In this document: one piece after another, positions 22,944 through 34,527 of the stretch
How the letters are laid out: each line of letters starts with the position of its first letter
Numbering within the stretch: position 1 is the first letter of the stretch
DNA from: Bombyx mori
Taxonomy: Eukaryota > Arthropoda > Insecta > Lepidoptera > Bombycidae
Assembly (NCBI RefSeq): GCF_030269925.1
Contig: NC_085107.1
Coordinates: 14,012,001 to 14,076,000 of the forward strand
DNA length: 64,000 nt
Direction: 5' to 3'
Notes under the pieces: model-generated
Told to the model about the DNA's origin: nothing
Databases searched by the model: none
Seen by the model: only the letters and a program-made list of their open reading frames with translations
Position numbers and translations under genes: made by a program

Positions 22944-25784
22944 AACATTAAGCTTGCATTGTAACTGAAAAAATTATACTCACAATTTCTGATTTTATTA
23001 ATAGATCTTCGTTCAAAATAGTTAACGTACAGTCTTTCACCCGACTCAGCGCACAGCTCGTGTTACCTGGATATTTTTATGTATTTCATAGACTTCTAGA
23101 TACGCAATGAAAAATATCACAACATAAAAATATCATATAATAAAAAATATCATATATATGATATTTTGAAAACCCTTCCTGTAAAATAAATTGCCGTGGC
23201 TATTTGTGCCGAGTACCCGACAAGCTTTTTTGTTTCAAGGGTGGAATAGCTGATATAATATGTAAATGAGAAGTAAACATCATTTCTATATCTCTGCCGA
23301 TGGGGTCCGGTAACTACTCGAAACTTGGTGGGCTTTGGGCTCGTTCACTCGTCTATGCAATAAAAAATGTTCTTAAAATACCTAATTAATTTCATAATAA
23401 AAATTAGTTCTCTAATTTCAAGAACCTCACTAGGAATTATACAGCATTTTTTTTTACAAACAGGCGTGAATTGCTATAGAGTAGAATAGTGTTAAAACAC
23501 GCATAAAATAGGCACTCGCATCCACAGTTATAGTGTAATATTAAAAAATAATCGGTATTCTATAAATAGGTCGCTAAGTCGCCTCATATTTGAAAACAAC
23601 AAATCTATTTTCCTTACATTATTATGTTAATTAAAATTACGTAATAGATTAAATAGTTCTTCTCTTCAATCACAAAATAAAATTAGCATTAAGTATGATC
23701 CTAACCCTCTTCTGACGGCTTATTCAATGAACGATGTTATCTGTAAACTGATTCAAATTACCTATGTAAATTAAATACACTTTTTATTAAGCCTTTATCG
23801 ATTAAATTTGTATCGTAAAGTAATTTTTAAACCTGATTTACGAGTTAAAATATTTGTAACCATGTAATTAATTAAATTAATCCTCAAAGAAAACTTGTAA
23901 TGGTCTAAAATAATAAAGTGTTAAATTGCTATAAACAATTTTTTTTCGTAATTGTTAAGGAATATTGTCTTAGAAATCCAATCATATTCGACGATAGAGA
24001 CATCTCTCATGCAGTATATTGCCATTTTATAATATTAGTAATTGTGTAACGCAGTTGGCAAATTTCTAAATGATTTATACAATGTCGGGTCAACGAAATA
24101 TGAGAATTTCAATGTAGAAGATTTGCTAATTGGGAGATTTAAATAGTTTACATCAATTAGTATTAAACGTTGGTCTTAGATATCATTTTTGCGAGTTACA
24201 AAGAATTTTATGTTTGTGTTAACTATTATAATTACGTTATTAATGACGTTACTAAACCACTATCAAACATTTACTAATTTAGTTTTATTTTTCTCAGAGT
24301 CCATACCAAACTTTACAATATAATCGGTTTCCGACATGGTTAAACGACTTATAGCATGGCTGTTTTACTTGAGACCTTGTGCCGGCGCGATTCATAAGCG
24401 ACCTGTAAACACTCACGCTGACCTCCGATTGAGTTCCGGCCCTAGCTTCAACGGCTGTTTAAAAAATATATATATGAACTCAATTCCAAATAATTTAAAT
24501 AACGCCCTAAGACTTTTTCAGAACACATCGTATAACAGCCTCAACTGAATAAAACATTAACCACATACACACATAGGTCCTTCTTAAAAGGCGAATTTCT
24601 CAAAAGGATAAAATATAATATTGACCTCATAAATAATGATAAATAATTTATAAGGTACTCAGTATAGGTAGCTATTCGTATAGCATGTTCTAGTAAAATA
24701 GGCCTTCAAATAATAAATCGTAATATTGTCCAGTTCACGTCTAAGAATCGGTTGCGCCGCTATGTCGGACTAGTTGTCTGTTTGTCCTGACACTTAACAT
24801 AGACATGCAGGCATTAACGATCGCTCGTGCTCTTATCAGGGTTAATACTCGTTATTTGACCACATAATGACAATTTTATATTTATTATATTGGACTTATT
24901 ATGAGCGAGGTTTGCCCGACTCTATGCGTTTGAACGGTTCGATGTTAACTTTTACTTTTTCAAATGTTAATTTTTACAGCATTCACAATGCAAGTTATAT
25001 AAGCGAATTCTCGTTTTAGTATTATCGTATATAGCGGTAGTTATTTTACGATAGTATCTATCTCATAACAACTTTTAGTTTTTAATGCAAAATTAATGAA
25101 TTTTCTTAATTTATCATGATGACATTACATCGTCCCTAGTTACACGCTTTACACTCAATTAGTAATTAGTTTAATTTGCACGAGAAGTGTTTATTCCAAT
25201 AAATTGTTTACTGCAATTATAAATTATCGGGTTGTTGTTAAACTAGACTTATTTTATAATGAGCACGTGAACGAAATCCGATAGGCGACAACACAATTTA
25301 ATCTCTAAACACTTTACACGTTCGTAAAGATAACATGACCCGACTATAATTTATATCGATACAAAATTTACAACAACACGAGCAAGTCTGGAACCTTCTA
25401 ATGTTCCACTTGTTCCACATACATATTACGTAATCGTAAGAAAATTGGAAATATTAAACGCACAACGACGCACTTTATATTTGAGACTTAATTTGGGCTA
25501 TAAGTTGCTGTCAAACTATAACGAAAAGCACATTTACATTGGAAATAATACATTCGATAGTTTTTCTTATAACTTACTACTTATTATCATTTTACTTATA
25601 TCTACTGTAGGATACAACACATCAACTTTTTCAATCTACTGACAATATTTAGTACTGGATACCACTTTCAATCTACGACATGCAAAAGATTATTATATTC
25701 ATATTACAAATCCTAACTATATGGGTTAAGAATAGCCTATTAGTAGATACAATGCTCCACCGCATGCGTCAAAATGGGCGGAGA
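22944..25784. other. AT-rich intergenic DNA, no gene seen
   Basis: Apart from the old Bm1 remnant listed separately, no feature is supported. Frames of 65-70 codons at 24336-24548 and 25445-25642 have no recognisable motif. Confidence 0.4.
23190..23372 (+). mobile_element. Old, diverged Bm1-type remnant
   Basis: The order of Bm1 landmarks survives: 'gtttcaagggtggaatagc', 'tctgccgatggggtccggta', 'ggtgggctttgggctcgttc' and 'tatgcaataaaaaatg'. Many positions differ, so it is much older than the other copies. Confidence 0.6.
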
Positions 25785-26035
25785 CGTTTTTGTTTTTTTT
25801 TTTTTTTGCTTAGATGATTGAACGAACTCACGGTAGGCATTGTGTTAAGTCCTAACCGAAACCCGTAGACATCCATAAAATAATTTCCGCCACCCACCTT
25901 GAAACGTGCGTTCTAAGTCCCTGCTTTATAGGACATATGGCATTACTGCTTCACGGCGGAAATAAGCGAGGGGGGTGGTGCCTGCTCGTGCAACCCCTCA
26001 AGCCCTGCTTACCAAACAACTTCAGTTGGGCTCTC
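25785..26035 (-). mobile_element. Old, diverged Bm1-type remnant
   Basis: The reverse copy begins at a long poly(T) and 'gcttagatgattgaacgaac'. It keeps 'cattactgcttcacggcgg' and 'gtggtgcctgctcgtgc' but has many substitutions and deletions. Confidence 0.65.
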
Positions 26036-26054
26036 AGCTCGACTATCTCTGTAA

Positions 26055-26347
26055 TCTATATATTATATAAAAATGAATTGCTGTTCGTTAGTCTCGCTAA
26101 AACTTGAGAACGGTTGGATCGATTTGGCTAATTTTGGCCTTGAATTATTTGTGAAAGTCCAGAGAAGGTTTAAAAGGTAGATAAATATGAAAATGCTCGG
26201 AATTATATAAAGACAAACAATTTTGTTTTTCCTTTGATGGCCCCCCATCGGACGGATTCCTTTTGTTTGTCTTAAGTTTATTTTGTACAAAGGTTTAGGT
26301 ATTTTATTTATCGATTGAGGCACTACGCAGCTGCCGGGTCAGCTAGT
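26055..26347 (+). mobile_element. Non-autonomous Helitron
   Basis: It starts TCTATATATTATATAAAAATG, cut here to TCTATATATTATATAAAA, continues with 'ctgttcgttagtctcgctaa' and 'ggatcgatttggctaatttt', and ends 'ctgccgggtcagctagt'. The TC and CTAG ends identify it as Helitron type. Further copies are at 26606, 41173 and 61474. Confidence 0.75.
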
Positions 26348-26605
26348 AAGAAATAAAAAAGTTTAAAGTCTCACGGAAATCGATACTCAGTTTTGTTTAC
26401 AAGTTGTGATCAAAACTTGAAATGCTGTGTGTGTTACGTGATTCCAAAACGTGTCTTTTTTGAACCAAGCCCAGTTCACACAATTATTTGAAACTATTAC
26501 CTTGTGAACTAACATACTTAGACTGTACGCATCTCTTCTAGAATGCAGGAAGAACCGTTTGTGTTTCGAATATGAAGAAAAAAAAAACAAAGCATTTTAT
26601 AATAT

Positions 26606-26861
26606 ACTAGCTGACCCGGCAGACTTCGTAGTGTCTCAATCGATAAATAAAATACCTAAACTTTTGTATAAAACAAAAGGAATCCCAAATTTGTTATTTT
26701 TATTTAATTCCGAGCATTTTCATATTTATCTACCTTTTAAACCTTTTCTGGACTTCCGCAAATAATTCAAGACCAAAATCAGCCAAATCGGTCCAGCCAT
26801 TCTCGAGTTTTAGCGAGACTAACGAACAGCAATTAATTTTTATATATACTTACTAAGTAGA
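26606..26861 (-). mobile_element. Non-autonomous Helitron, inverted relative to its neighbour
   Basis: Same family as 26055-26347 but in the opposite orientation, beginning here with 'actagctgacccggcagac' and ending near 'tatatatacttactaagtag'. The middle 'aaaacaaaaggaatcc' part is shortened. With its neighbour it forms an inverted pair about 260 bp apart. Confidence 0.7.
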
Positions 26862-28997
26862 TTACGTAATTATTTGCATCTTATTTTATAGTATTTAACA
26901 AGAAAGATACTTAACATTTTAATTAATTTAATTAATTGACGGGGGCAAATGCAAGAGTCTAATTCTATATTTACCTACTTGCATAATAAATAACATTATA
27001 TTAAGAGTATTTTAAAAGTTCTTTGATAGTTTTATTGTTTGTATAAGTGTTTACTGAAGAATCGACTTACTTTTAAAATATAACCTCAAGAGATTTTTTT
27101 TTTATTCCTTGCACAGGAAACGGAATAACAAGATGGCCGATGCTTCGAACAAAATCAATTCACATTTTAGAATTAAATAGCTTTTAATAGATTTATGTCT
27201 TGTACAACAATTATTTCTTATAAATTGTAATAGATATTTTTTTTTGTTACAGGTAAACTACAACAAGAAGTTCCGGTCTGTTTCAGCCGTAAGCGCAAAA
27301 TTACTTTTTCTTATTTGAATCCTATTTTCTGGTTCAGAATATTTGTTATGTAGAAGTAAATGAGACATCGTTATGTCTTAGGGCTTAGAACATACTATAT
27401 AGCATCCATGTCATCCAATAACAAGCGACTCATAAGCTTATATTCCAGCACATATAAACCACGGGGACTATTTAAACATAACAGCGAGCAGAAATAAAAA
27501 TTCCTACGCTGTTGTACCAAATTATACTAATAAGTATATGAGTAAGAAATGATTTCAAGACTATATACGCCCTGTACGCCGGAACTCGTTAAGGTCACCA
27601 TACGTATTACTGGGATGTTGTAAACAAATTCTCTGATTAGAAATAAACTGTGCAAATCACAGATTGTACAGGACCATAAGATGTCGCTTGCATTATGCCG
27701 TAACACGGCTTAATTTAATTTAAAGAAGCAATTTTGAACTCGCGATATTGAAATTCATCCAACATTGTTAACATAGCACTTGGAAATATATGAATTAATT
27801 TTTTTTACCATTAACTGTTGTTGTAGAATGTGACAGGAAAATATGAAAAAAAGAAATTGAAGTACATACTAAATGTACCTGAGGAATTAAACATATTTGA
27901 GCGCACATAAGGTATCATAAGATATATATTCAAAACAATGCTAACTACGAGGATTCTGAAGGAAAAAAAAGTGTCAATGATTGGCGAAATATTCCTTTTG
28001 AAGTTAGTAAAAAGCGCGTCTAACTTTCCAATAAAATCAGTGAGCTGGAAACAAAGATTATATGTAGAACTGAAAGTAAATATTTTTAATTGAATTATAT
28101 TCGCACAAGAAAGATTGTGTTTAAGGGCATGTTTTATTTTCTTCTTTTAAATACTGTTAATGGTTGAATGACAAAAGTTACATAAACATTTATTACTTTG
28201 TAGCCCGAATTCAATACGCGCAATTCGACACGCACTTTTGCGGACTTGCCTAAAAATATATATACTATTTTAGCATAGACAAAAACAATTCAAAACGCAA
28301 TTCAATGAGCCCACTCAGACTAATTAGTGTCACCGTAATACAGTCTATTCAAAATATTAAATGATACCGATCTACTTCTCTCAATCACTGCTCGAGCAGA
28401 TAAAGATAATTTAGAGCCAGCTCTCCCTGTTCACAATGACAAATACCCAGCTGTTATACAAGTGGCATGCACTTATGTGTCGATTGATCTTTATCGCACG
28501 GTACTACGATAATGTTCGGTTCATTAGTTAAAACTTATTAGCGGCGTTACCTAACCTAAGAATGCGAGCTCGCAGCCATTCAAGGCAGCTGCCGCAATGC
28601 TACCCATAGGAAAATGTGGTCGCGGAAAATTTAGGTTCCAGATACGATCGATCATACGCAATCGTCGAGATCAATTCGCTCGATAAATTAATAAAGATCA
28701 CATAATAAAGATTATTGTGGGCTCCCAACAGTTTCAAAGATTGATTAAAAAAATGGCGTTAATGGAGAGAGATAGGTATTAGGTAAAATTTGCAATTTTG
28801 TATGCTTCAAGAAGAAACCCGGTCTTATTAAAAACCTGAGCTTAGCGTTATAGAAGGGGAAATTAGCTATCAATTATAACCTATAAAATAGTTTGATATG
28901 CACATTTTTTTTGTAGTAACAAAATTATCAGATCCGTTAAATCGATTGATATGAATATAAAATAGTTATCATATTGTTTTTTCGTGGTATTACCGCA
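26862..28997. other. AT-rich intergenic DNA, no gene seen
   Basis: About 2.1 kb without a supported feature. A splice-acceptor-like 'tttttgttacag' at about 27250 is followed by a stop in the first codons and is not accepted as an exon. Confidence 0.4.
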
Positions 28998-29170
28998 GAC
29001 GGTCGTCGTGGCCTAAAGGATAGGACGCCCGGTGCAAACAATTATGATTTGGATAATTACTAGTGGTAGAGCATCTTGTGAGCCCGCACGGGTAGGTCTC
29101 ACCACCTTGCCTATTCCTGCGGTAAAGCAGTAATGTGTTTCGGCTTAAAGGGTGGGGCAGCCTGACAGCG
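28998..29170 (+). mobile_element. Bm1 SINE, rearranged and truncated
   Basis: The tRNA-like head ('gtcgtcgtggcctaaaggat') is present, but the B-box part and about 120 bp are deleted. The head joins directly to 'ttggataattactagtggtag', shortened here to 'ttggataattactagtgg'. The copy breaks off at 'gggtggggcagcc', losing its 3' end, so it is unusually both internally deleted and 3'-truncated. Confidence 0.75.
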
Positions 29171-29394
29171 CGGACCAGGAAAACTGAGCCTTAGAACTCA
29201 TGTCCCACGAACTTATCTGATGTTCCGTCAAACCGGAATGCTTGAACGAGTTGTGAAATAAGCAAGTGCCCCCCCTACTACCTACTACAATTAACAAGCC
29301 ATTTTATTAATAGACGTAATATGTAGTTGCCTAGAGATTAGATTCGGCGATACATAGCTATACAATACATAGAGGCTACCTCCTCGCGTCGTTT

Positions 29395-29560
29395 CCTCAC
29401 TGCTGAGGGTCGTGACCATTATATGTCGACAGGATTTTGCTCCTTGTAATGTCCCGCCAGCGCCTTCGATCATTGGCCGCATGAAGGGCGTCGTGGAATG
29501 GGATCTCTAGTATGGTGCGGATTTGGTCGAACCATAGAGCCAACATAGAGACTAATATAA
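29395..29560 (-). mobile_element. RTE-like LINE C-terminal fragment
   Basis: On the minus strand the frame reads LWFDQIRTILEIPFHDALH, then AANDRRRWRDITRSK, close to the usual 'W.DQIR...A.DR..WR' end of RTE-type LINE proteins. It is an isolated coding scrap with no upstream RT motifs nearby. Confidence 0.6.
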
Positions 29561-29567
29561 TATGAAT

Positions 29568-29732
29568 ATAGATAGGCAGCGGCTTGCCGGTAGACAGCGG
29601 CTTTTCGGTAGGCAGCGGCTTGGCTCTGCCCCTGGCATTGCTGAAGTCCATGGGCAACGGTAACCACTCACCATCAGGTGGGCCGTATGCTCGTCTGCCT
29701 ACAAGGGCAATAAAAAAAAAAAAAAAAAAAGA
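29568..29732 (+). mobile_element. CR1/Jockey-like LINE 3' UTR with micro-duplications
   Basis: It carries the tail seen at 44.0 kb: 'ggcttggctctgcccctggc', 'taaccactcaccatcaggtg', 'gccgtatgctcgtctgcc' and poly(A). The segment 'ggcagcggctt' occurs three times in slightly varied form at its 5' edge. No RT coding sequence precedes it. Confidence 0.7.
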
Positions 29733-31306
29733 ATAGCTTCAGGTGGATTTTCCAAAAATAATATTTCATACGAACCTTACAGTTACGGATATAGTCCAGA
29801 ATAAGTCAGTGGAATCGATCGACCCACTCTCAACTGCTGTTCCATCACACAAATAACGATTGGTTTTTATTTCTATAGGTTCGAGAAATACGTTTCCAAC
29901 AAAGCTGACGAAACTGTCGATGTCATTGCGAAACGAATCACAATCATAGAACCAAGATTCAGATTGATCGTAGAATATTCTAGTTAGTCGACAGTATCCT
30001 AAGAAATAAGTCGACTTTTTTATAATTCTCTCCTTACATGGGACGAACCGCTTATGTCTCTGAGAACAAATTAAGCAACACATTAGATATACTCGTAGTG
30101 GTAGGATTACATTGGTACGTTTAATTAAAATTTTAAATAATAATTTGTACTTTATAAAATACTCAGTTCCAAAAGTAACATGTCTAAATTGTCAAAGTTG
30201 ATAGATAATTATTGCGACTTAAATAACTACAGACATTTTTCATGGGTAAAAAATAATTTCCATTTTATATTATAGAATCATTAAAGGAAAAATATAAAAA
30301 AATTAAAAAGGAAAACCTGAATGTTTAGTTTTATTAAGATTTTATTACCTTCGCATAAAGTAACTAAGGCCGTTTACAATTATATAATGTTTTAGTTTAA
30401 TTAATATGGAACGAAAATTAAACACGAGTAAAATTACCATGAGTCATTTAACTTCCTAATTATTTCATAAGAGAACACGTTTCTGAATCTATATACGTGA
30501 AGCAAAAACTTTGTATCCCTTTTTACGAAAATTGCGCGGACGGAGGAGTGGGAAATTTTTCACACTTATAGAGAATACAGAGAAGAAGTGCACAATGCTA
30601 ATATTTTTTTAAAAGAATGCATAAAAGATACATTAATTCAATAAAGAAAACATTACACACACTACATACCATGTATTTGACACACACACGCATGCATACT
30701 ATTATTGTCAAACTTTAGTTTTTGACGTCTGTGGTCAAACTGAGAATAGATTAAATATTGTTTGTCTTTATTAATATTTTTTAATAGTGTAGCCTTGGCG
30801 AAATTTGTGATTATAGAAGTATAAAATACAACCATAATAGTGTACAAACTTACAATTCCAATTAATTATAGTCTAATTTCGACTACTGCGGGACCTCTAG
30901 TTATTGTTATTCTTTGGAAGTGAGTTATCGACATTAAAACGAGTAAAGGTAAATAATTATCGATTAATTTAATGTTTGCTATAAAAAGTAGCATTCACTT
31001 TTAGTCCTTGGACACTAAGAAGTTAAAGATTTGAACACTGTAATTTCGAACGAACGAAAGGAAATAAAGTAGGTTTTCAGCCTGTTATTACAAGTGCGAA
31101 CTTTTAAATAACCTTAACTAGAAATATAAGTTCGGAAGCATTGTGCTAATGTTATTAGTAAATACAATTAAAACTGCTTTTATGGTGTAATCTAGTGTTT
31201 CGTTGTTATTGGACGACTAATGTGTGTGTGACGACGATGTGACTACGAAGACTGTAAATTGTTCGAAACGTTTGATTGAAGACGTAAATGTAGTTTTAGA
31301 GTTTAG
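29733..31306. other. AT-rich intergenic DNA, no gene accepted
   Basis: A 105-codon minus-strand frame at 29766-30083 is the longest unexplained frame in this stretch. It has several cysteines and aromatic residues but no recognisable domain, signal peptide or splice support. No RNA or repeat was recognised. Confidence 0.35.
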
Positions 31307-31378
31307 TAGAGAGGAAGATAGGGAGAGAGGGAGAGAGGGAAGAGAGAGAGAGAGAGAAAGGGAGGGAGGGAGAGACAG
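31307..31378 (+). repeat. GA-rich microsatellite
   Basis: A 70-bp purine-only run of gagag/ggga motifs lies here. Frames crossing it on both strands (for example 31224-31529) are products of the simple repeat and should not be taken as proteins. Confidence 0.9.
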
Positions 31379-31689
31379 AATACACTTTATTGTACACCAA
31401 AACACAATTTACATTCAAAAACAGTCAAAAAGCAGATACGTCTGTACATTAGGCGAACTTACCGCTAAAAGCGATCCCTTCCAGACAACCGTTTCATTTA
31501 GAAAAATTCCAGAAAATATAAAAATATAGCAGGTATGTTGCGGTGTGCTATTAACAATACATTATTATAGAAAATATATACATTATACACACAATAAATA
31601 GATATATACTAATTTATATACTTACATACTAATATACTTAAATACACATAATAAATCAACAGCATGGAAATGATAAATGAAAAATATTA

Positions 31690-31972
31690 TTGTTAGAAAA
31701 TAGTTGACATGGGTGAAGATTGCGTGGGTTGCGCCGCGAGGGCGGTTGTATTGTTGGGCGCGGGAGCCCCCTACTCTCGGAGGCTCTGACCCCGGTTGGA
31801 GATCGGACGTCGGGGGAGAGAGTGCAAGGGGAGTCATTTGGTGCGGTAGGACCCTAAAGATATCCCGACCCGCGGTCTGCTCCTAATATCTGCAGCCCGT
31901 CAAGTCCCACATAACCCCCGTGGCCCCTAGGCACCACGAATCAGGTTCGCTCCGCTGCCCGAAATAAAAAAA
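31690..31972 (+). mobile_element. GC-rich LINE 3' fragment with poly(A)
   Basis: An abrupt GC-rich block ('ggttgcgccgcgagggcgg', 'gcggtctgctcctaatatct') ends in 'ccgctgcccgaaataaaaaa', a poly(A)-type end, which suggests a 5'-truncated non-LTR retrotransposon. A 60-codon frame at 31704-31886 could be the end of its protein but shows no recognisable RT motif. Confidence 0.5.
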
Positions 31973-32305
31973 GTGTAGATCATGTACAAATAGCAGTTAA
32001 TTACCTAATCCTGACTGGTACTGTTTGTGTATTCATATTTACTAAAAAGTTACATTATTTAGGTTTAAATTTTTTGTGTTTCTTATTTATGTTGTTCAAG
32101 GATTTTGCTTTTTTACACGAAATGATTTTGAAGAATTTCGTTACTAGTATATACGTCGATATCTTTTAAAACTTACTTAATGATGAATTTACACCCCTCA
32201 AGTTTGAAATAATAGCTGCCTAACTAATAATCGAATGCCACCGACTATTTCAGTCGAAGACACAATTGCTTTAAGTGACGGCGAATATGATACTCTTGGT
32301 ATATA
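31973..32305. other. Intergenic DNA, no gene seen
   Basis: No supported feature. Confidence 0.35.
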
Positions 32306-32556
32306 TTTTTTTTTTATTGCTTAGGTGGGTGGATGAGCTCACAGCCCACCTGGTATTAAGTGGTTACTGAAGCCCATAGATATCTACAACGCAAATGCGC
32401 CACCCACCTTGAGACATAAGTTCTAAGGTCTCAAGTATAGTTACAACGGCTGCCCCACCCTTCAAACCGAAACGCATCACTGCTTCACGGCAGAAATAGG
32501 CAGGGCGGTGGTACCCACCCGTGCGGACTCACAAGAGGTCCTACCACCAGTAAAAA
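32306..32556 (-). mobile_element. Bm1 SINE body, head missing
   Basis: Well-preserved reverse copy from poly(T) and 'attgcttaggtgggtggatg' to 'ggtcctaccaccagtaa'. Confidence 0.92.
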
Positions 32557-32807
32557 ATAACAAGTAGTATATGCAAAATAACAGTTACAACTAGTGATGT
32601 GTCTACTAGCCCATCGCTTTATCTTAAGATTTAAAAAAAAACGATTTAACAAAAATGTCATTCAGTGTCATCGAAAAATCGTTTGAACAAAAGTATTGAA
32701 AATGAGTTACTACAATAATCTAGATCACTTGTCCGACAAAACGAAACGCACATATACATATATCTACATATATCAGAACCATATATTTCTTTTTTATTTA
32801 TTTTTTT

Positions 32808-33217
32808 ATTGCCATTGTAGGCAGACGAGCATACGGCCCACCTGATGGTAAGTGGTCACCGTCGCTCATGGACGTCAGCAATGCCAGGGGCAGAGCCAAG
32901 CCGCTGCCTACCGTAAAGTACTCTCCGCAAGCCTCGTTTGAAGAAGGACATGTCATAGCGCTCGGAAAACACCGTGCAGGGGAGTTCATTCCAAAGCCGG
33001 ATGGTACGTGGCAAAAAAGATCTTTGGAAACGCACTGTCGATGAACGCAGCGGTTCCAGATAATATGGATGAACTCTACTCCGATGGCGGGAGGTGTGAT
33101 GATAAAAAGAAGATGAGGGGATCATCTCGAATAATTCCTCAGAGCATTCCCCAAGGACCATACGGTATAAAACAGAGAGAGAATCGAAGTCCCTCCGTAG
33201 ACCATAGAGCAAGCGAT
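32808..33217 (-). mobile_element. CR1/Jockey-like LINE 3' end with reverse-transcriptase C-terminus
   Basis: On the minus strand an open frame of about 118 codons (33212-32856) encodes the C-terminal part of a non-LTR reverse transcriptase: LRRDFDSLSVLYRMVLGEC, then RSRVHPYYLEP, then FLPRTIRLWNELPCTVF. A short 3' UTR and poly(A) (poly(T) at 32790-32810 on this strand) follow. It is 5'-truncated; a mariner has inserted about 20 bp from its broken 5' end. Confidence 0.8.
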
Positions 33218-33236
33218 AAATGTATTACATTTGCTA

Positions 33237-34525
33237 CGAGGGCAGCACTGAAAATTTCGGGAATTAACGAAGTAACACAACATTACTATTTAAAAATGTA
33301 TTTATTGTTTTTCGAAGTATTCTCCGCGAAATTTGACACATTTTTCCATACGATGGAACCAATCATTGAAGCAACCATTCCATTCGGAATTTGGGGTCTC
33401 CAAAATGGCCGTTTTGTAGGCGTCCACAGCTTCTTCAGGTGATGAAAATCTCTGTCCACGCAATTTATTCTTTATTTTAGGGAAAGTATAGAAATCATTA
33501 GGGCTTAGGTCGGGGCTGTACGGCGGATGGTCTAATAATTCTATATTTCTTGCTCTAAAAACTCTTTTGTTCTGTGCGCGGTGTGAGAACTCGCATTGTT
33601 GTGATGGAGGATGATGCGGCGGTTGCAGTTCTCTTTACGGAGTTCAGAAACGACCTGTGGCAAACAAATGCTAGCATACCATTCTGCATTAACCGTTCTT
33701 TGTCCCTCAAGAGGAATAGTCGTAACATGGCCGGTTTTGGAGACAAACGTGTCCACCATTTTTTTTGCAACACTCCGTGAACGAACAATTTTTGTTGGCT
33801 TTAACTCATTTTCGAACACCCAAACTCGTGACTGGTTTTTTGTTTCGGGTTCGTACGCGTATATCCAGGATTCGTCACCTGATACAATGTTGTATACAGC
33901 ATTTGAGGATCCTGCGTGGAATCTTTCGAGAGTTCTGACGCACCAAGTAACGCGAGCCGCTTTTTGATCTTCACAGAGCGAATGCGGTATCCATCGGGAA
34001 CACAACTTTTTTACACCTAATTGTTCATGCAAGATTATTTGTATTTGACTCATGCCAATGTCTAAAGTTGCCTGAATTTCGCGGTATGTCACATATCGAT
34101 CTTCCTCAATCAGCTTACGCACAGCATCAACGTTTTCTTGGGTGACTGCAGTTTTTGGACGACCTTGACGGGGATCATCACTGAGCTTGACACGTCCACG
34201 TTGAAACTCAGCAAACCAGCGATAAATTGTGGTTTTGGATGGGGCTTCATCACCAAATGCAGAAATCATCCGGTCAACACACTGTTTTTGTGTTAAACCA
34301 CTTCGAAAGTCATAATAAATCATCGCTCTTGAATTTTCTCGAGTCAATTCCATTTTCTCAACGACTAAACAAGTTTGACAAAACCTCGTGACAAGACCGA
34401 GAATCTTTTTTTAAATAAATAAATGGTATTCGATTTTTAAAACCAAGGAGTTTTCAATTAAAAAGATTTTAATATGACAGGAACAGTGGAAATATTCCAT
34501 TCCCGATACTTTTAGTGCAGCCTAG
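33237..34525 (-). mobile_element. mariner (Tc1/mariner superfamily) element, near complete
   Basis: A 1,289-bp element has imperfect terminal inverted repeats of about 28 bp: left 'cgagggcagcactgaaaatt', and the right end reverse-complemented 'ctaggctgcactaaaagtat', both followed by 'cgggaat'. TA dinucleotides flank it at 33235-33236 and 34526-34527, the standard mariner target duplication. It contains one transposase gene on the minus strand. Size, ends and target site all match intact mariners, so this is a relatively recent insertion. Confidence 0.93.
33302..34353 (-). pseudogene. mariner transposase, DD34D type, one frameshift and a catalytic Asp-to-Asn change
   Basis: The transposase cuts and pastes the element by binding its inverted repeats. 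The N-terminus (MELTRENSRAMIYYDFRSG) is followed by a helix-turn-helix region (KTTIYRWFAEF; GRPKTAV). The first catalytic Asp is in SGDESWIYAYEPETK. The second acidic position reads HHNNASSHTA where the family has HHDN, so the catalytic Asp is Asn. Just after FLEQE, near 33548, the frame is broken by a single missing base. In the shifted frame the expected DHPPYSPDLSPND follows, with the third catalytic Asp at the 34-residue spacing, and the protein then runs open to a stop at 33302-33304. Total length (~350 codons) is that of an intact mariner transposase. The start is the first ATG and fits the family. It is probably inactive. Confidence 0.9.
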
Positions 34526-34527
34526 TA

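Noticed and set aside
27240..27300. Possible exon after 'tttttgttacag'
   Set aside because: The downstream sequence has stops in close succession and no coding character.
31224..31529. Arg/Glu-rich frame of 101 codons
   Set aside because: It is created by the GA microsatellite; the complementary Leu/Ser-rich frame has the same origin.
33574..33967. Plus-strand frames opposite the mariner
   Set aside because: They are antisense shadows of the transposase gene.
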